From Saccoglossus kowalevskii (taxonomy: Eukaryota > Hemichordata > Enteropneusta > Harrimaniidae): a DNA stretch of 64,000 nucleotides. The stretch lies in the NCBI RefSeq assembly GCF_000003605.2, contig NW_003133315.1:62001-126000 (forward strand), in the 5' to 3' direction. The notes under the pieces were generated by a model, which searched no databases, was not told the origin of the DNA, and saw only the letters and a list, made by a program, of their open reading frames with translations. The position numbers and the translations under genes were made by a program. Positions 9,310 to 21,654 of this stretch are shown piece after piece; position 1 is the stretch's first letter, and each line of letters starts with the position of its first letter.

Positions 9310-9430
9310 AGCCAGTTCAGAGCAGCATATAGATGTTTACATGAACTCACTGTAAAATGTTAGAAAACAGCATGCAATGTTCAAGTAAAAAAGCGAAGGA
9401 AATTTTGGAGGAGTTGCTTGTATATTAAAC

Positions 9431-10367
9431 CTAAGTCATCGTCATGACACCCCCGCAGTTAAATTTCGAAAACAATAAGTAAATGTATCGAGAATGCCTC
9501 ATAAATAAGCAGATTATCACAACAGCCAACCGAAAATTCGACAACAAACTGCTTACAAAGTTGTGAAAAGCGATTGCAAAGTTGCTTGTTTCAATCGGTA
9601 TTGTTACCTGAGATATCATATTACAATTACCATAGTTAAAAGTTCGAAAATGTGTATAAATATTTCGTGAATTGCTGTTAAAATTACCGTAGTGTTACTC
9701 GAGTAAGTAGAGGTCATAGGTCAAATATGGAAGGTACTTTGTGCCAGCGATAACGAATTTAAAACATTTAAAAACATAAAATACCCGCCAATTTGGATTG
9801 ACTTTAAATAATTCATGCAGCTGTATGTTTAGATGACTGCCAAAAGTTGAAAGTAAAGCGCGATCGGGCGTGGTCAGTACTTGCATGGGAGACTCCCTGA
9901 GTAAATGAGCCATTGATTTTTCTTTCATCACACTCACACACATAGTAAAGATATAAGGCAACGCTCCTGCATCCTTCCTTACTGTGATGGCAATTACTTA
10001 TAGTGGAATTTTTGTAACTATTTTAATTAAGTACAAATTTTCAAATTCCTTCTAATTTTCTAGAACAAGTTGTAGAAGCTGTCGACACGTAGTAGGTTTT
10101 AAGATGTTAACACACCGTGTAAAGTTGTTCAAAGTGATTACAAAGTTATGCAAAGTTATTGCAAAGTTCGTTGATGTATTGGTATGTATGACCTAAGTTG
10201 TTGGCATATAGAAACGCGCAGTGGTAAAGTCGAACAATTTAATAAAAGCCAGTTCAAAGCAGCATATAGATGTTTACATGAACTGACTGTAAAATGTTAG
10301 AAAACAGCATGCAATGTTCAAGGGAAAAAGCGAAGGAAATTATGGCGGAGTTGCTTGTATATTAAAA
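9431..10367 (+). repeat. monomer 11, class I variant, short, 937 bp
   Basis: Three one-base indels lie at 9620-9700. It has GGATTGACT, the TGGAATTTTTG form, and the GCTGTCGACACG (SalI) variant otherwise concentrated at 33-50 kb. Confidence 0.97.
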
Positions 10368-11305
10368 CTAAGTCATTGTCATGTCACCCCGCAGTTAAAT
10401 TTCGAAAACAATAAGTAAAATATATCGAGAATGCCTCATAAATAAGCAGATTATCACAACAGCCAACCGAAAATTCGACAACAAACTGATTACAAAGTTG
10501 TGAAAAGCGATTGCAAAGTGGCTTGTTTCAATCGGTATTGTTACCTGAGATATCATATTAACAATTACCATAGTTAAAAGTTCGAAAATGTGTATAAATA
10601 TTTCGTGAATTGCTGTTAAATTACCGTAGTGTTACTCCGAGTAAGTAGAGGTCATAGGTCAAATATGGAAGGTACTTTGTGCCAGCGATAACGATTTTAA
10701 AACATTTAAAAACATAAAATACCCGCCACTTTGGCTTAACTTTAAATAATTCATGCAGCTGTATGTTTAGATGACCGCCAAAAGTTGAAAGTAAAGCGCG
10801 ATCGGGCGTGGTTAGTACTTGCATGGGAGACTCCCTGAGTAAATGAGCCATTGATTTTTCTTTCATCACACTCACACACATAGTAAAGATATAAGGCAAC
10901 GCTCCTGCATCCTTCCTTACTGTGATGGCAATTATTTATAGTGGACTTTTTGTAACTATTTTAATTAAGGAAAAGTTTTCAAATTCCTTCTAATTTTCTA
11001 GAACAAGTTGTAGATGCTGTCGGTACGTAGTAGGTTTTAAGATGTTAACACACCGTGTAAAGTTGTTCAAAGTGATTGCAAAGTTATGGAAAGTTATTGC
11101 AAAGTTCGTTGATGTATTGGTATGTATGACCTAAGTTGTTGGCATATAGAAACGCGCAGTGGTAAAGTCGAACAATTTAATAAAAGCCAGTTCAAAGCAG
11201 CATATAGATGTTTACATGAACTCACTGTAAAATGTTAGAAAACAGCATGCAATGTTCAAGTAAAAAAGCGAAGGAAATTTTGGCGGAGTTGCTTGTATAT
11301 TAAAC
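10368..11305 (+). repeat. monomer 12, class I, short, 938 bp
   Basis: It starts with the four-C class II-type front, then carries ACTGATTAC and GCCACTTTGGC as in unit 3. Confidence 0.97.
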
Positions 11306-12252
11306 CTAAGTCATCGTCATGACACCCCCGCAGTTAAATTTCGAAAACAATAAGTAAATGTATCGAGAATGCCTCATAAATAAGCAGATTATCACAACAG
11401 CCAACCGAAAATTCGACAACAAACTGCTTACAAAGTTGTGAAAAGCGATTGCAAAGTTGCTTGTTTCAATCGGTATTGTTATCTGAGATATCATATTAAC
11501 AATTACCATAGTTAAAAGTTCGAAAATGTGTATAAATATTTCGTGAATTGCTGTTAAATTACCGCAGTGTTACTCCAAGTTAGTAGAGGTCATAGGTCAA
11601 ATATCGAAGGTACTTTGTGCCAGCGATAATGATGTTAAAACATTTAAAAACATGAAATACCCGCCAATTCGGATTAACTTTAAATAATTCATGCAGCTGT
11701 GTGTTTAGGTGAACGCCAAATGTTTAAAGTAAAGCGCGATCGGGCGTGGTTAGTAATTGCATGGGAGACTCCCCGAGTAAATGAGCCATTGATTTTTCTT
11801 TCATCACACTCACACACATAGTAAAGATATAAGGCATCGCTCCTGCATCCTTCCTTACTGTGATGGCAGTTATTTATAGTGGAAAATCGTGGACTTTTTG
11901 TATCTATTTTAATTAAGGAAAAGTTTTCAAATTCCTTCTAATTTTCTAGAACAAGTTGTAGATGCTGACGGTACGTAGTAGGTTTTAAGATGTTAACACA
12001 CCGTGTAAAGTTGTTCAAAGTGATTGCAAAGTTATGCAAAGTTATTGCAAAGTTCGTTGATGTATTGGTATGTATGACCTAAGTTGTTGGCATATAGAAA
12101 CGCGCAGTGGTAAAGTCGAACAATTTAATAAAAGCCAGTTCAAAGCAGCATATAGATGTTTACATGAACTCACTGTAAAATGTTAGAAAACAACATGCAA
12201 TGTTCAAGTAAAAAGCGAAGTAAATTTTGGCGGAGTTGCTTGTATATTAAAC
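11306..12252 (+). repeat. monomer 13, class II, long, 947 bp
   Basis: It carries TTATCTGAG, ACCGCAGTG and CCCCGAGTAAA, shared with units 33 and 62. With GTATCTATTTT and an AACAACATGC tail it closely matches unit 33, 18,801 bp (20 units) away. Confidence 0.97.
11883..11892 (+). repeat. 10-bp insertion defining long units (example, unit 13)
   Basis: Long units read GTGG-AAAATC-GTGG where short units have a single GTGG. The flanking GTGG direct repeat suggests slippage between the two copies. I count about 25 long and 43 short units, with both forms in class I and class II. Confidence 0.85.
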
Positions 12253-13190
12253 CTAAGTCATCGTCATGACACCCCCGCAGTTAAATTTCGAAAACAATAA
12301 GTAAATGTATCGAGAATGCCTCATAAATAAGCAGATTATCACAACAGCCAACCGAAAATTCGACAACAAACTGCTTACAAAGTTGTGAAAAGCGATTGCA
12401 AAGTTGCTTGTTTCAATCGGTATTGTTACCTGAGATATCATATTAACAATTACCATAGTTAAAAGTTCGAAAATGTGTATAAATATTTCGTGAATTGCTG
12501 TTAAATTACCGTAGTGTTACTCCGAGTAAATAGAGGTCATAGGTCAAATATGGAAGGTACTTTGTGCCAGCGATAACGATTTTAAAACATTTAAAAACAT
12601 AAAATACCCGCCAATTTGGCTTAACTTCAAATAATTCATGTAGCTCTATGTTTAGATGACCGCCAAAAGTTGAAAGTAAAGCGCGATCGGGCGTGGTTAG
12701 TACTTGCATGGGAGACTGCCTGAGTAAATGAGCCATTGATTTTTCTTTCATCACACTCACACACATAGTAAAGATATAAGGCAACGCTCCTGCATCCTTC
12801 CTTACTGTGATGGCAATTATTTATAGTGGACTTTTTGTAACTATTTTAATTAAGGAAAAGTTTTCAAATTCCTTCTAATTTTCTAGAACAAGTTGTAGAT
12901 GCTGTCGGTACATAGTAGGTTTTAAGATGTTAACACACCGTGTAAAGTTGTTCAAAGTGATTGCAAAGTTATGGAAAGTTATTGCAAAGTTCGTTGATGT
13001 ATTGGTATGTATGACCTAAGTTGTTGGCATATAGAAACGCGCAGTGGTAAAGTCGAACAATTTAATAAAAGCCAGTTCAAAGCAGCATATAGATGTTTAC
13101 ATGAACTCATTGTAAAATGTTAGAAAACAGCATGCAATGTTCAAGTAAAAAAGCGAAGGAAATGTTGGCGGAGTTGCTTGTATATTAAAC
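12253..13190 (+). repeat. monomer 14, class I, short, 938 bp
   Basis: It has the ACTTCAAAT and TGTAGCTCTATG variant and a GAGACTGCC change near 12715. Confidence 0.97.
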
Positions 13191-14127
13191 CTAATTCATC
13201 GTCATGACACCCCCGTAGTTAAATTTCGAAAACAATAAGTAAATGTATCGAGAATGCCTCATAAATAAGCAGATTATCACAACAGCCAACCGAAAATTCG
13301 ACAACAAACTGCTTACAAAGTTGTGAAAAGCGATTGCAAAGTTGCTTGTTTCAATCGGTATTGTTACCTGAGATATCATATTAACAATTACCATAGTTAA
13401 AAGTTCGAAAATGTGTATAAATATTTCGTGAATTGCTGTTAAATTACCGTAGTGTTACTCCGAGTAAGTAGAGGTCATAGGTCAAATATGGAAGGTACTT
13501 TGTGCCAGCGATAACGATTTTAAAACATTTAAAAACATAAAATACCCGCCAATTTGGCTAACTTCAAATAATTCATGTAGCTCTATGTTTAGATGACCGC
13601 CAAATGTTTAAAGTAAAGCGCGATCGGGCGTGGTTAGTACTTGCATGGGAGACTCCCTGAGTAAATGAGCCATTGATTTTTCTTTCATCACACTCACACA
13701 CATAGTAAAGATATAAGGCAACGCTCCTGCATCCTTCCTTACTGTGATGGCAATTATTTATAGTGGACTTTTTGTAACTATTTTAATTAAGGAAAAGTTT
13801 TCAAATTCCTTCTAATTTTCTAGAACAAGTTGTAGATGCTGTCGGTACGTAGTAGGTTTTAAGATGTTAACACACCGTGTAAAGTTGTTCAAAGTGATTG
13901 CAAAGTAATGGAAAGTTATTGCAAAGTTCGTTGATGTATTGGTATGTATGACCTAAGTTGTTGGCATATAGAAACGCGCAGTGGTAAAGTCGAACAATTT
14001 AATAAAAGCCAGTTCAAAGCAGCATATAAATGTTTACATGAACTCACTGTAAAATGTTAGAAAACAGCATGCAATGTTCAAGGGAAAAAGCGAAGGAAAT
14101 TTTGGCGGAGTTGCTTGAATATTAAAC
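13191..14127 (+). repeat. monomer 15, class I with class II patch, short, 937 bp
   Basis: CCCCGTAG at the front is shared with units 27 and 62. A very short class II tract (CCAAATGTTTAAAG) sits inside class I flanks near 13600, as a conversion tract would. Confidence 0.97.
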
Positions 14128-15065
14128 CTAAGTCATCGTCATGACACCCCCGCAGTTAAATTTCGACAACAATAAGTAAATGTATCGAGAATGCCTCATA
14201 AATAAGCAGATTATCACAACAGCCAACCGAAAATTCGACAACAAACTGCTTACAAAGTTGTGAAAAGCGATTGCAAAGTTGCTTGTTTCAATCGGTATTG
14301 TTACCTGAGATATCATATTAACAATTACCATAGTTAAAAGTTCGAAAATGTGTATAAATATTTCGTGAATTGCTGTTAAATTACCGTAGTGTTACTCCGA
14401 GTAAGTAGAGGTCATAGGTCAAATATGGAAGGTACTTTGTGCCAGCGATAACGATTTTAAAACATTTAAAAACATAAAATACCCGCCAATTTGGCTTAAC
14501 TTCAAATAATTCATGCAGCTCTATGTTTAGATGACCGCCAAAAGTTGAAAGTAAAGCGCGATCGGGCGTGGTTAGTACTTGCATGGGAGACTCCCTGAGT
14601 AAATGAGCCATTGATTTTTCTTTCATCACACTCACACACATAGTAAAGATATAAGGCAACGCTCCTGCATCCTTCCTTACTGTGATGGCAATTATTTATA
14701 GTGGACTTTTTGTAACTATTTTAATGAAGGAAAAGTTTTCAAATTCCTTCTAATTTTCTAGAACAAGTTGTAGATGCTGTCGGTACGTAGTAGGTTTTAA
14801 GATGTTAACACACCGTGTAAAGTTGTTCAAAGTGATTGCAAAGTTATGGAAAGTTATTGCAAAGTTCGTTGATGTATTGGTATGTATGACCTAAGTTGTT
14901 GGCATATAGAAACGCGCAGTGGTAAAGTCGAACAATTTAATAAAAGCCAGTTCAAAGCAGCATATAGATGTTTACATGAACTCACTGTAAAATGTTAGAA
15001 AACAGCATGCAATGTTCAAGTAAAAAAGCGAAGGAAATTTTGGCGGAGTTGCTTGTATATTAAAC
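14128..15065 (+). repeat. monomer 16, class I, short, 938 bp
   Basis: The upstream CTTGAATATT junction is shared with units 19 and 28. TCGACAACAAT and AATGAAGG are private. Confidence 0.97.
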
Positions 15066-16003
15066 CTAAGTCATCGTCATGACACCCCCGCAGTTAAATT
15101 TCGAAAACAATAAGTAAATGTATCGAGAATGCCTCATAAATAAGCAGATTATCACAACAGCCAACCGAAAATTCGACAACAAACTGCTTACAAAGTTGTG
15201 AAAAGCGATTGCAAAGTGGCTTGTTTCAATCGGTATTGTTACCTGAGATATCATATTAACAATTACCATAGTTAAAAGTTCGAAAATGTGTATAAATATT
15301 TCGTGAATTTCTGTTAAATTACCGTAGTGTTACTCCGAGTAAGTAGGGGTCATAGGTCAAATATGGAAGGTACTTTGTGCCAGCGATAACGATTTTAAAA
15401 CATTTAAAAACATAAAATACCCGCCAATTTGGCTTAACTTTAAATAATTCATGCAGCTGTATGTTTAGATGACCGCCAAAAGTTGAAAGTAAAGCGCAAT
15501 CGGGCGTGGTTAGTACTTGCATGGGAGACTCCCTGAGTAAATGAGCCATTGATTTTTCTTTCATCACACTCACACACATAGTAAAGATATAAGGCAACGC
15601 TCCTGCATCCTTCCTTACTGTGATGGCAATTATTTATAGTGGACTTTTTGTAACTATTTTAATTAAGGAAAAGTTTTCAAATTCCTTCTAATTTTCTAGA
15701 ACAAGTTGTAGATGCTGTCGGTACGTAGTAGGTTTTAAGATGTTAACACACCGTGTAAAGTTGTTCAAAGTGATTGCAAAGTTATGGAAAGTTATTGCAA
15801 AGTTCGTTGATGTATTGGTATGTATGACCTAAGTTGTTGGCATATAGAAACGCGCAGTGGTAAAGTCGAACAATTTAATAAAAGCCAGTTCAAAGCAGCA
15901 TATAGATGTTTACATGAACTCACTGTAAAATGTTAGAAAACAGCATGCAATGTTCAAGTAAAAAAGCGAAGGAAATTTTGGCGGAGTTGCTTGTATATTA
16001 AAC
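15066..16003 (+). repeat. monomer 17, class I, short, 938 bp
   Basis: GAATTTCTG and GCGCAATCGGG are shared with units 38 and 40. The first half-site of the DR1 reads GGGTCA. Confidence 0.97.
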
Positions 16004-16936
16004 CTAAGTCATCGTCATGACACCCCCGCAGTTAAATTTCGAAAACAATAAGTAAATGTATCGAGAATGCCTCATTAATAAGCAGATTATCACAACAGCC
16101 AACCGAAAATTCGACAACAAACTGCTTACAAAGTTGTGAAAAGCGATTGCAAAGTGGCTTGTTTCAATCGGTATTGTTACCTGAGATATCATATTAACAA
16201 TTACCATAGTTAAAAGTTCGAAAATGTGTATAAATATTTCGTGAATGGCTGTTAAATTACCGTAGTGTTACTCCGAGTAAGTAGAGGTCATAGGTCAAAT
16301 ATGGAAGGAACTTTGTGCCAGCGATAACGATTTTAAAACATTTAAAAACATAAAATACCCGCCAATTTGGCTAAACTTTAAATAATTCATGCAGCTGTAT
16401 GTTTAGATGACCGCCATAAGTTGAAAGTAAAGCGCGATCGGGCGTGGTTAGTACTTGCATGGGAGACTCCCTGAGTAAATGAGCCATTGATTTTTCTTTC
16501 ATCACACTCACACACATAGTAAAGATATAAGGCAACGCTCTGCATGCTTCTTACTGTGATGGCAATTATTTATAGTGGACTTTTGTAACTATTTAATTAA
16601 GGAAAAGTTTTCAAATTCTTTTAATTTTCTAGAACAAGTTGTAGATGCTGTCGGTACGTAGTAGGTTTTAAGATGTTAACACACCGTGTAAAGTTGTTCA
16701 AAGTGATTGCAAAGTTATGGAAAGTTATTGCAAAGTTCGTTGATGTATTGGTATGTATGACCTAAGTTGTTGGCATATAGAAACGCGCAGTGGTAAAGTC
16801 GAACAATTTAATAAAAGCCAGTTCAAAGCAGCATATAGATGTTTACATGAACTCACTGTAAAATGTTAGAAAACAGCATGCAATGTTCAAGGGAAAAAGC
16901 GAAGGAAATTTTGGCGGAGTTGCTTGAATATTAAAC
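16004..16936 (+). repeat. monomer 18, class I, short, 933 bp
   Basis: A cluster of one-base losses from short runs lies at 16538-16623. Private changes are CATTAATAAG and GAATGGCTG. Confidence 0.97.
16538..16623 (+). other. cluster of one-base losses (unit 18)
   Basis: Short C and T runs are each shortened by one over 86 bp. Suspected consensus error. Confidence 0.6.
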
Positions 16937-17872
16937 CTAAGTCATCGTCATGACACCCCCGCAGTTAAATTTAGAAACCCATAAGTAAAAGTATAGGGAA
17001 TGCTTCATAACTAAGCCGATTATCCCATCAGCCAACTGAAAATTAGGCAACAATCTGTTTACAAAGAATTGAAAAGAGAGGGCAAAGTTGCAACATTCAG
17101 TCGACTTGTTACCTGAGATATCATATTAACAATTACCATAGTTAAAAGTTCGAAAATGTGTATAAATATTTCGTGAATTGCTGTTAAATTACCGTAGTGT
17201 TACTCCGAGTAAGTAGAGGTCATAGGTCAAATATGGAAGGTACTTTGTGCCAGCGATAACGATTTTAAAACATTTAAAAACATAAAATACCCGCCAATTT
17301 GGCTTAACTTTAAATAATTCATGCAGCTGTATGATTAGATGACCGCCAAAAGTTGAAAGTAAAGCGCGATCGGGCGTGGTTAGTACTTGCATAGGAGTCT
17401 CCCTGAGTAAATGAGCCATTGATTTTTCTTTCATCACACTCACACACATAGTAAAGATATAAGGCAACGCTCCTGCATCCTTCCTTACTGTGATGGCAAT
17501 TATTTATAGTGGACTTTTTGTAACTATTTTAATTAAGGAAAAGTTTCAAATTCCTTCTAATTTTCTAGAACAAGTTGTAGATGCTGTCGGTACGTAGTAG
17601 GTTTTAAGATGTTAACACACCGTGTAAAGTTGTTCAAAGTGATTGCAAAGTTATGGAAAGTTATTGCAAAGTTCGTTGATGTATTGGTATGTATGACCTA
17701 AGTTGTTGGCATATAGAAACGCGCAGTGGTAAAGTCGAACAATTTAATAAAAGCCAGTTCGAAACAGCATATAGATGTTTACATGAACTCACTGTAAAAT
17801 GTTAGAAAACAGCATGCAATGTTCAAGTAAAAAAGCGAAGAAAATTTTGGCGGAGTTGCTTGTATATTAAAC
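16937..17872 (+). repeat. monomer 19, class I, short, contains diverged patch, 936 bp
   Basis: The stretch 16973-17105 is strongly diverged from every other unit, while both flanks are ordinary. One T is missing in GGAAAAGTTTCAAAT near 17545. Confidence 0.97.
16973..17105 (+). other. sharply bounded diverged patch in unit 19
   Basis: By hand alignment about 30 of 133 positions differ from the consensus, mostly transversions, whereas the flanking bases on both sides are ordinary class I. No other unit in the window shares these changes. A conversion tract from an old diverged copy outside the window is the simplest reading; a local assembly artefact is possible. Confidence 0.8.
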
Positions 17873-18820
17873 CTAAGTCATCGTCATGACACCCCCGCAG
17901 TTAAATTTCGAAAACAATAAGTAAATGTATCGAGAATGCCTCATAAATAAGCAGATTATCACAACAGCCAACCGAAAATTCGACAACAAACTGCTTACAA
18001 AGTTGTGAAAAGCGATTGCAAAGTGGCTTGTTTCAATCGGTATTGTTACCTGAGATATCATATTAACAATTACCATAGTTAAAAGTTCGAAAATGTGTAT
18101 AAATATTTCGTGAATTGCTGTTAAATTACCGTAGTGTTACTCCGAGTAAGTAGAGGTCATAGGTCAAATATGGAAGGTACTTTGTGCCAGCGATAACGAT
18201 TTTAAAACATTTAAAAACATAAAATACCCGCCAATTTGGCTTAACTTTAAATAATTCATGCAGCTGTATGTTTAGATGACCGCCAAAAGTTGAAAGTAAA
18301 GCGCGATCGGGCGTGGTTAATACTTGCATGGGAGACTCCCTGAGTAAATGAGCCATTGATTTTTCTTTCATCACACTCACACACATAGTAAAGATATAAG
18401 GCAACGCTCCTGTATCCTTCCTTACTGTGATGGCAGTTATTTATAGTGGAAAATCGTGGACTTTTTGTAACTATTTTAATTAAGGAAAAGTTTTCAAATT
18501 CCTTCTAATTTTCTAGAACAAGTTGTAGATGCTGACGGTACGTAGTAGGTTTTAAGATGTTAACACACCGTGTAAAGTTGTTCAAAGTGATTGCAAAGTT
18601 GTGCAAAGTTATTGCAAAGTTCGTTGATGTATTGGTATGTATGACCTAAGTTGTTGGCATATAGAAACGCGCAGTGGTAAAGTCGAACAATTTAATAAAA
18701 GCCAGTTCAAAGCAGCATATAGATGTTTACATGAACTCACTGTAAAATGTTAGAAAACAGCATGCAATGTTCAAGTAAAAAAGCGAAGGAAATTTTGGCG
18801 GAGTTGCTTGTATATTAAAC
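17873..18820 (+). repeat. monomer 20, class I, long, 948 bp
   Basis: It is a class I body with the 10-bp insertion and a GTTGTGCAAAG variant in the AAAG run. Confidence 0.97.
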
Positions 18821-19768
18821 CTAAGTCATCGTCATGACACCCCCGCAGTTAAATTTCGAAAACAATAAGTAAATGTATCGAGAATGCCTCATAAATAAGC
18901 AGATTATCACAACAGCCAACCGAAAATTCGACAACAAACTGCTTACAAAGTTGTGAAAAGCGATTGCAAAGTTGCTTGTTTCAATCGGTATTGTTACCTG
19001 AGATATCATATTAAGAATTACCATAGTTAAAAGTTCGAAAATGTGTATAAATATTTCGTGAATTGCTGTTAAATTACCGTAGTGTTACTCCAAGTAAGTA
19101 GAGGTCATAGGTCAAATATGGAAGGTACTTTGTGCCAGCGATAATGATGTTAAAACATTTAAAAACATGAAATACCCGCCAATTCGGATTAACGTTAAAT
19201 AATTCATGCAGCTGTATGTTTAGGTGAACGCCAAAAGTTTAAAGTAAAGCGCGATCGGGCGTGGTTAGTACTTGCATGGGAGACTCCCTGAGTAAATGAG
19301 CCATTGATTTTTCTTTCATCACACTCACACACATAGTAAAGATATAATGCAACGCTCCTGCATCCTTCCTTACTGTGATGGCAGTTATTTATAGTGGAAA
19401 ATCGTGGACTTTTTGTAACTATTTTAATTAAGGAAAAGTTTTCAAATTCCTTCTATTTTTCTAGAACAAGTTGTAGATGCTGACGGTACGTAGTAGGTTT
19501 TAAGATGTTAACACACCGTGTAAAGTTGTTCAAAGTGATTGCAAAGTTATGCAAAGTTATTGCAAAGTTCGTTGATGTATTGGTATGTATGACCTAAGTT
19601 GTTGGCATATAGAAACGCGCAGTGGTAAAGTCGAACAATTTAATAAAAGCCAGTTCAAAGCAGCATATAGATGTTTACATGAACTCACTGTAAAATGTTA
19701 GAAAACATCATGCAATGTTCAAGTAAAAAAGCGAAGGAAATTTTGGCGGAGTTGCTTGTATATTAAAC
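18821..19768 (+). repeat. monomer 21, class II, long, 948 bp
   Basis: ATTAAGAATT at the front is shared with units 47, 49, 56, 57 and 68. The class II block is incomplete, reading CCAAAAGTTTAAAG. Confidence 0.97.
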
Positions 19769-20706
19769 CTAAGTCATCGTCATGACACCCCCGCAGTTAA
19801 ATTTCGAAAACAATAAGTAAATGTATCGAGAATGCCTCATAAATAAGCAGATTATCACAACAGCCAACCGAAAATTCGACAACAAACTGCTTACAAAGTT
19901 GTGAAAAGCGATTGCAAAGTGGCTTGTTTCAATCGGTATTGTTACCTGAGATATCATATTAACAATTACCATAGTTAAAAGTTCGAAAATGTGTATAAAT
20001 ATTTCGTGAATTACTGTTAAATTACCGTAGTGTTACTCCGAGTAAGTAGAGGTCATAGGTCAAATATGGAAGGTACTTTGTGCCAGCGATAACGATTTTA
20101 AAACATTTAAAATCATAAAATACCCGCCAATTTGGCTTAACTTTAAATAATTCATGCAGCTGTATGTTTAGATGACCGCCATAAGTTGAAAGTAAAGCGC
20201 GATCGGGCGTGGTTAGTACTTGCATGGGAGACTCCCTGAGTAAATGAGCCATTGATTTTTCTTTCATCACACTCACACACATAGTAAAGATATAAGGCAA
20301 CGCTCCTGCATCCTTCCTTACTGTGATGGCAATTATTTATCGTGGACTTTTTGTAACTATTTTAATTAAGGAAAAGTTTTCAAATTCCTTCTAATTTTCT
20401 AGAACAAGTTGTAGATGCTGTCGGTACGTAGTAGGTTTTAAGATGTTAACACACCGTGTAAAGTTGTTCAAAGTGATTGCAAAGTTATGGAAAGTTATTG
20501 CAAAGTTCGTTGATGTATTGGTATGTATGACCTAAGTTGTTGGCATATAGAAACGCGCAGTGGTAAAGTCGAACAATTTAATAAAAGCCAGTTCAAAGCA
20601 GCATATAGATGTTTACATGAACTCACTGTAAAATGTTAGAAAACAGCATGCAATGTTCAAGTAAAAAAGCGAAGGAAATTTTGGCGGAGTTGCTTGTATA
20701 TTAAAC
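19769..20706 (+). repeat. monomer 22, class I, short, 938 bp
   Basis: It shares AAATCATAAA and CCATAAGTTG with units 37, 59 and 60, and GAATTACTG with units 59 and 60. Confidence 0.97.
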
Positions 20707-21654
20707 CTAAGTCATCGTCATGACACCCCCGCAGTTAAATTTCGAAAACAATAAGTAAATGTATCGAGAATGCCTCATAAATAAGCAGATTATCACAACA
20801 GCCAACCGAAAATTCGACAACAAACTGCTTACAAAGTTGTGAAAAGCGATTGCAAAGTGGCTTGTTTCAATCGGTATTGTTACCTGAGGTATGATATTAA
20901 CAATTACCATAGTTAAAAGTTCGAAAATGTGTATAAATATTTCGTGAATTGCTGTTAAATTACCGTAGTGTTACTCCGAGTAAGTAGAGGTCATAGGTCA
21001 AATATAGAAGGTACTTTGTGCCAGCGATAATGATGTTAAAACATTTAAAAACATGAAATACCCGCCAATTCGGATTAACTTTAAATAATTCATGCAGCTG
21101 TGTGTTTAGATGACCGCCAACAGTTGAAAGTAAAGCGCGATCGGGCGTGGTTAGTACTTGCATGGGAGACTCCATGAGTAAATGAGCCATTGATTTTTCT
21201 TTCATTACACTCACACACATAGTAAAGATATAAGACAACGCTCCTGCATCCTTCCTTACTGTGATGGCAGTTATTGATAGTGGAAAATCGTGGACTTTTT
21301 GTAACTATTTTAATTAAGGAAAAGTTTTCAAATTCCTTCTAATTTTCTAGAACAAGTTGTAGATGCTGTCGGTACGTAGTAGGTTTTAAGATGTTAACAC
21401 ACCGTGTAAAGTTGTTCAAAGTGAATGCAAAGTTATGGAAAGTTATTGCAAAGTTCGTTGATGTATTGTTATGTATGACCTAAGTTGTTGGCATATAGAA
21501 ACGCGCAGTGGTAAAGTCGAACAATTTAATAAAAGTCACTTCAAAGCAGCATATAGATGTTTACATGAACTCACTGTAAAATGTTAGAAAACAGCATGCA
21601 ATGTTCAAGTAAAAAAGCGAAGGAAATTTTGGCGGAGTTGCTTGTATATTAAAC
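20707..21654 (+). repeat. monomer 23, class II/class I chimera, long, 948 bp
   Basis: It is class II up to GTGTGTTTAG and class I from GATGACCGCC onward. It also has CCTGAGGTAT, ACTCCATGAG, TTATTGATAG and TATTGTTATG. Nearly the same chimera recurs as unit 55, 30,170 bp away. Confidence 0.97.

Larger units (their letters stand above)
8493..9430 (+). repeat. monomer 10, class I, short, 938 bp (reference unit)
   Basis: This unit is close to the class I consensus and is used below to place the internal elements. An element at offset n from the anchor here lies at nearly the same offset in most units. Confidence 0.98.
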
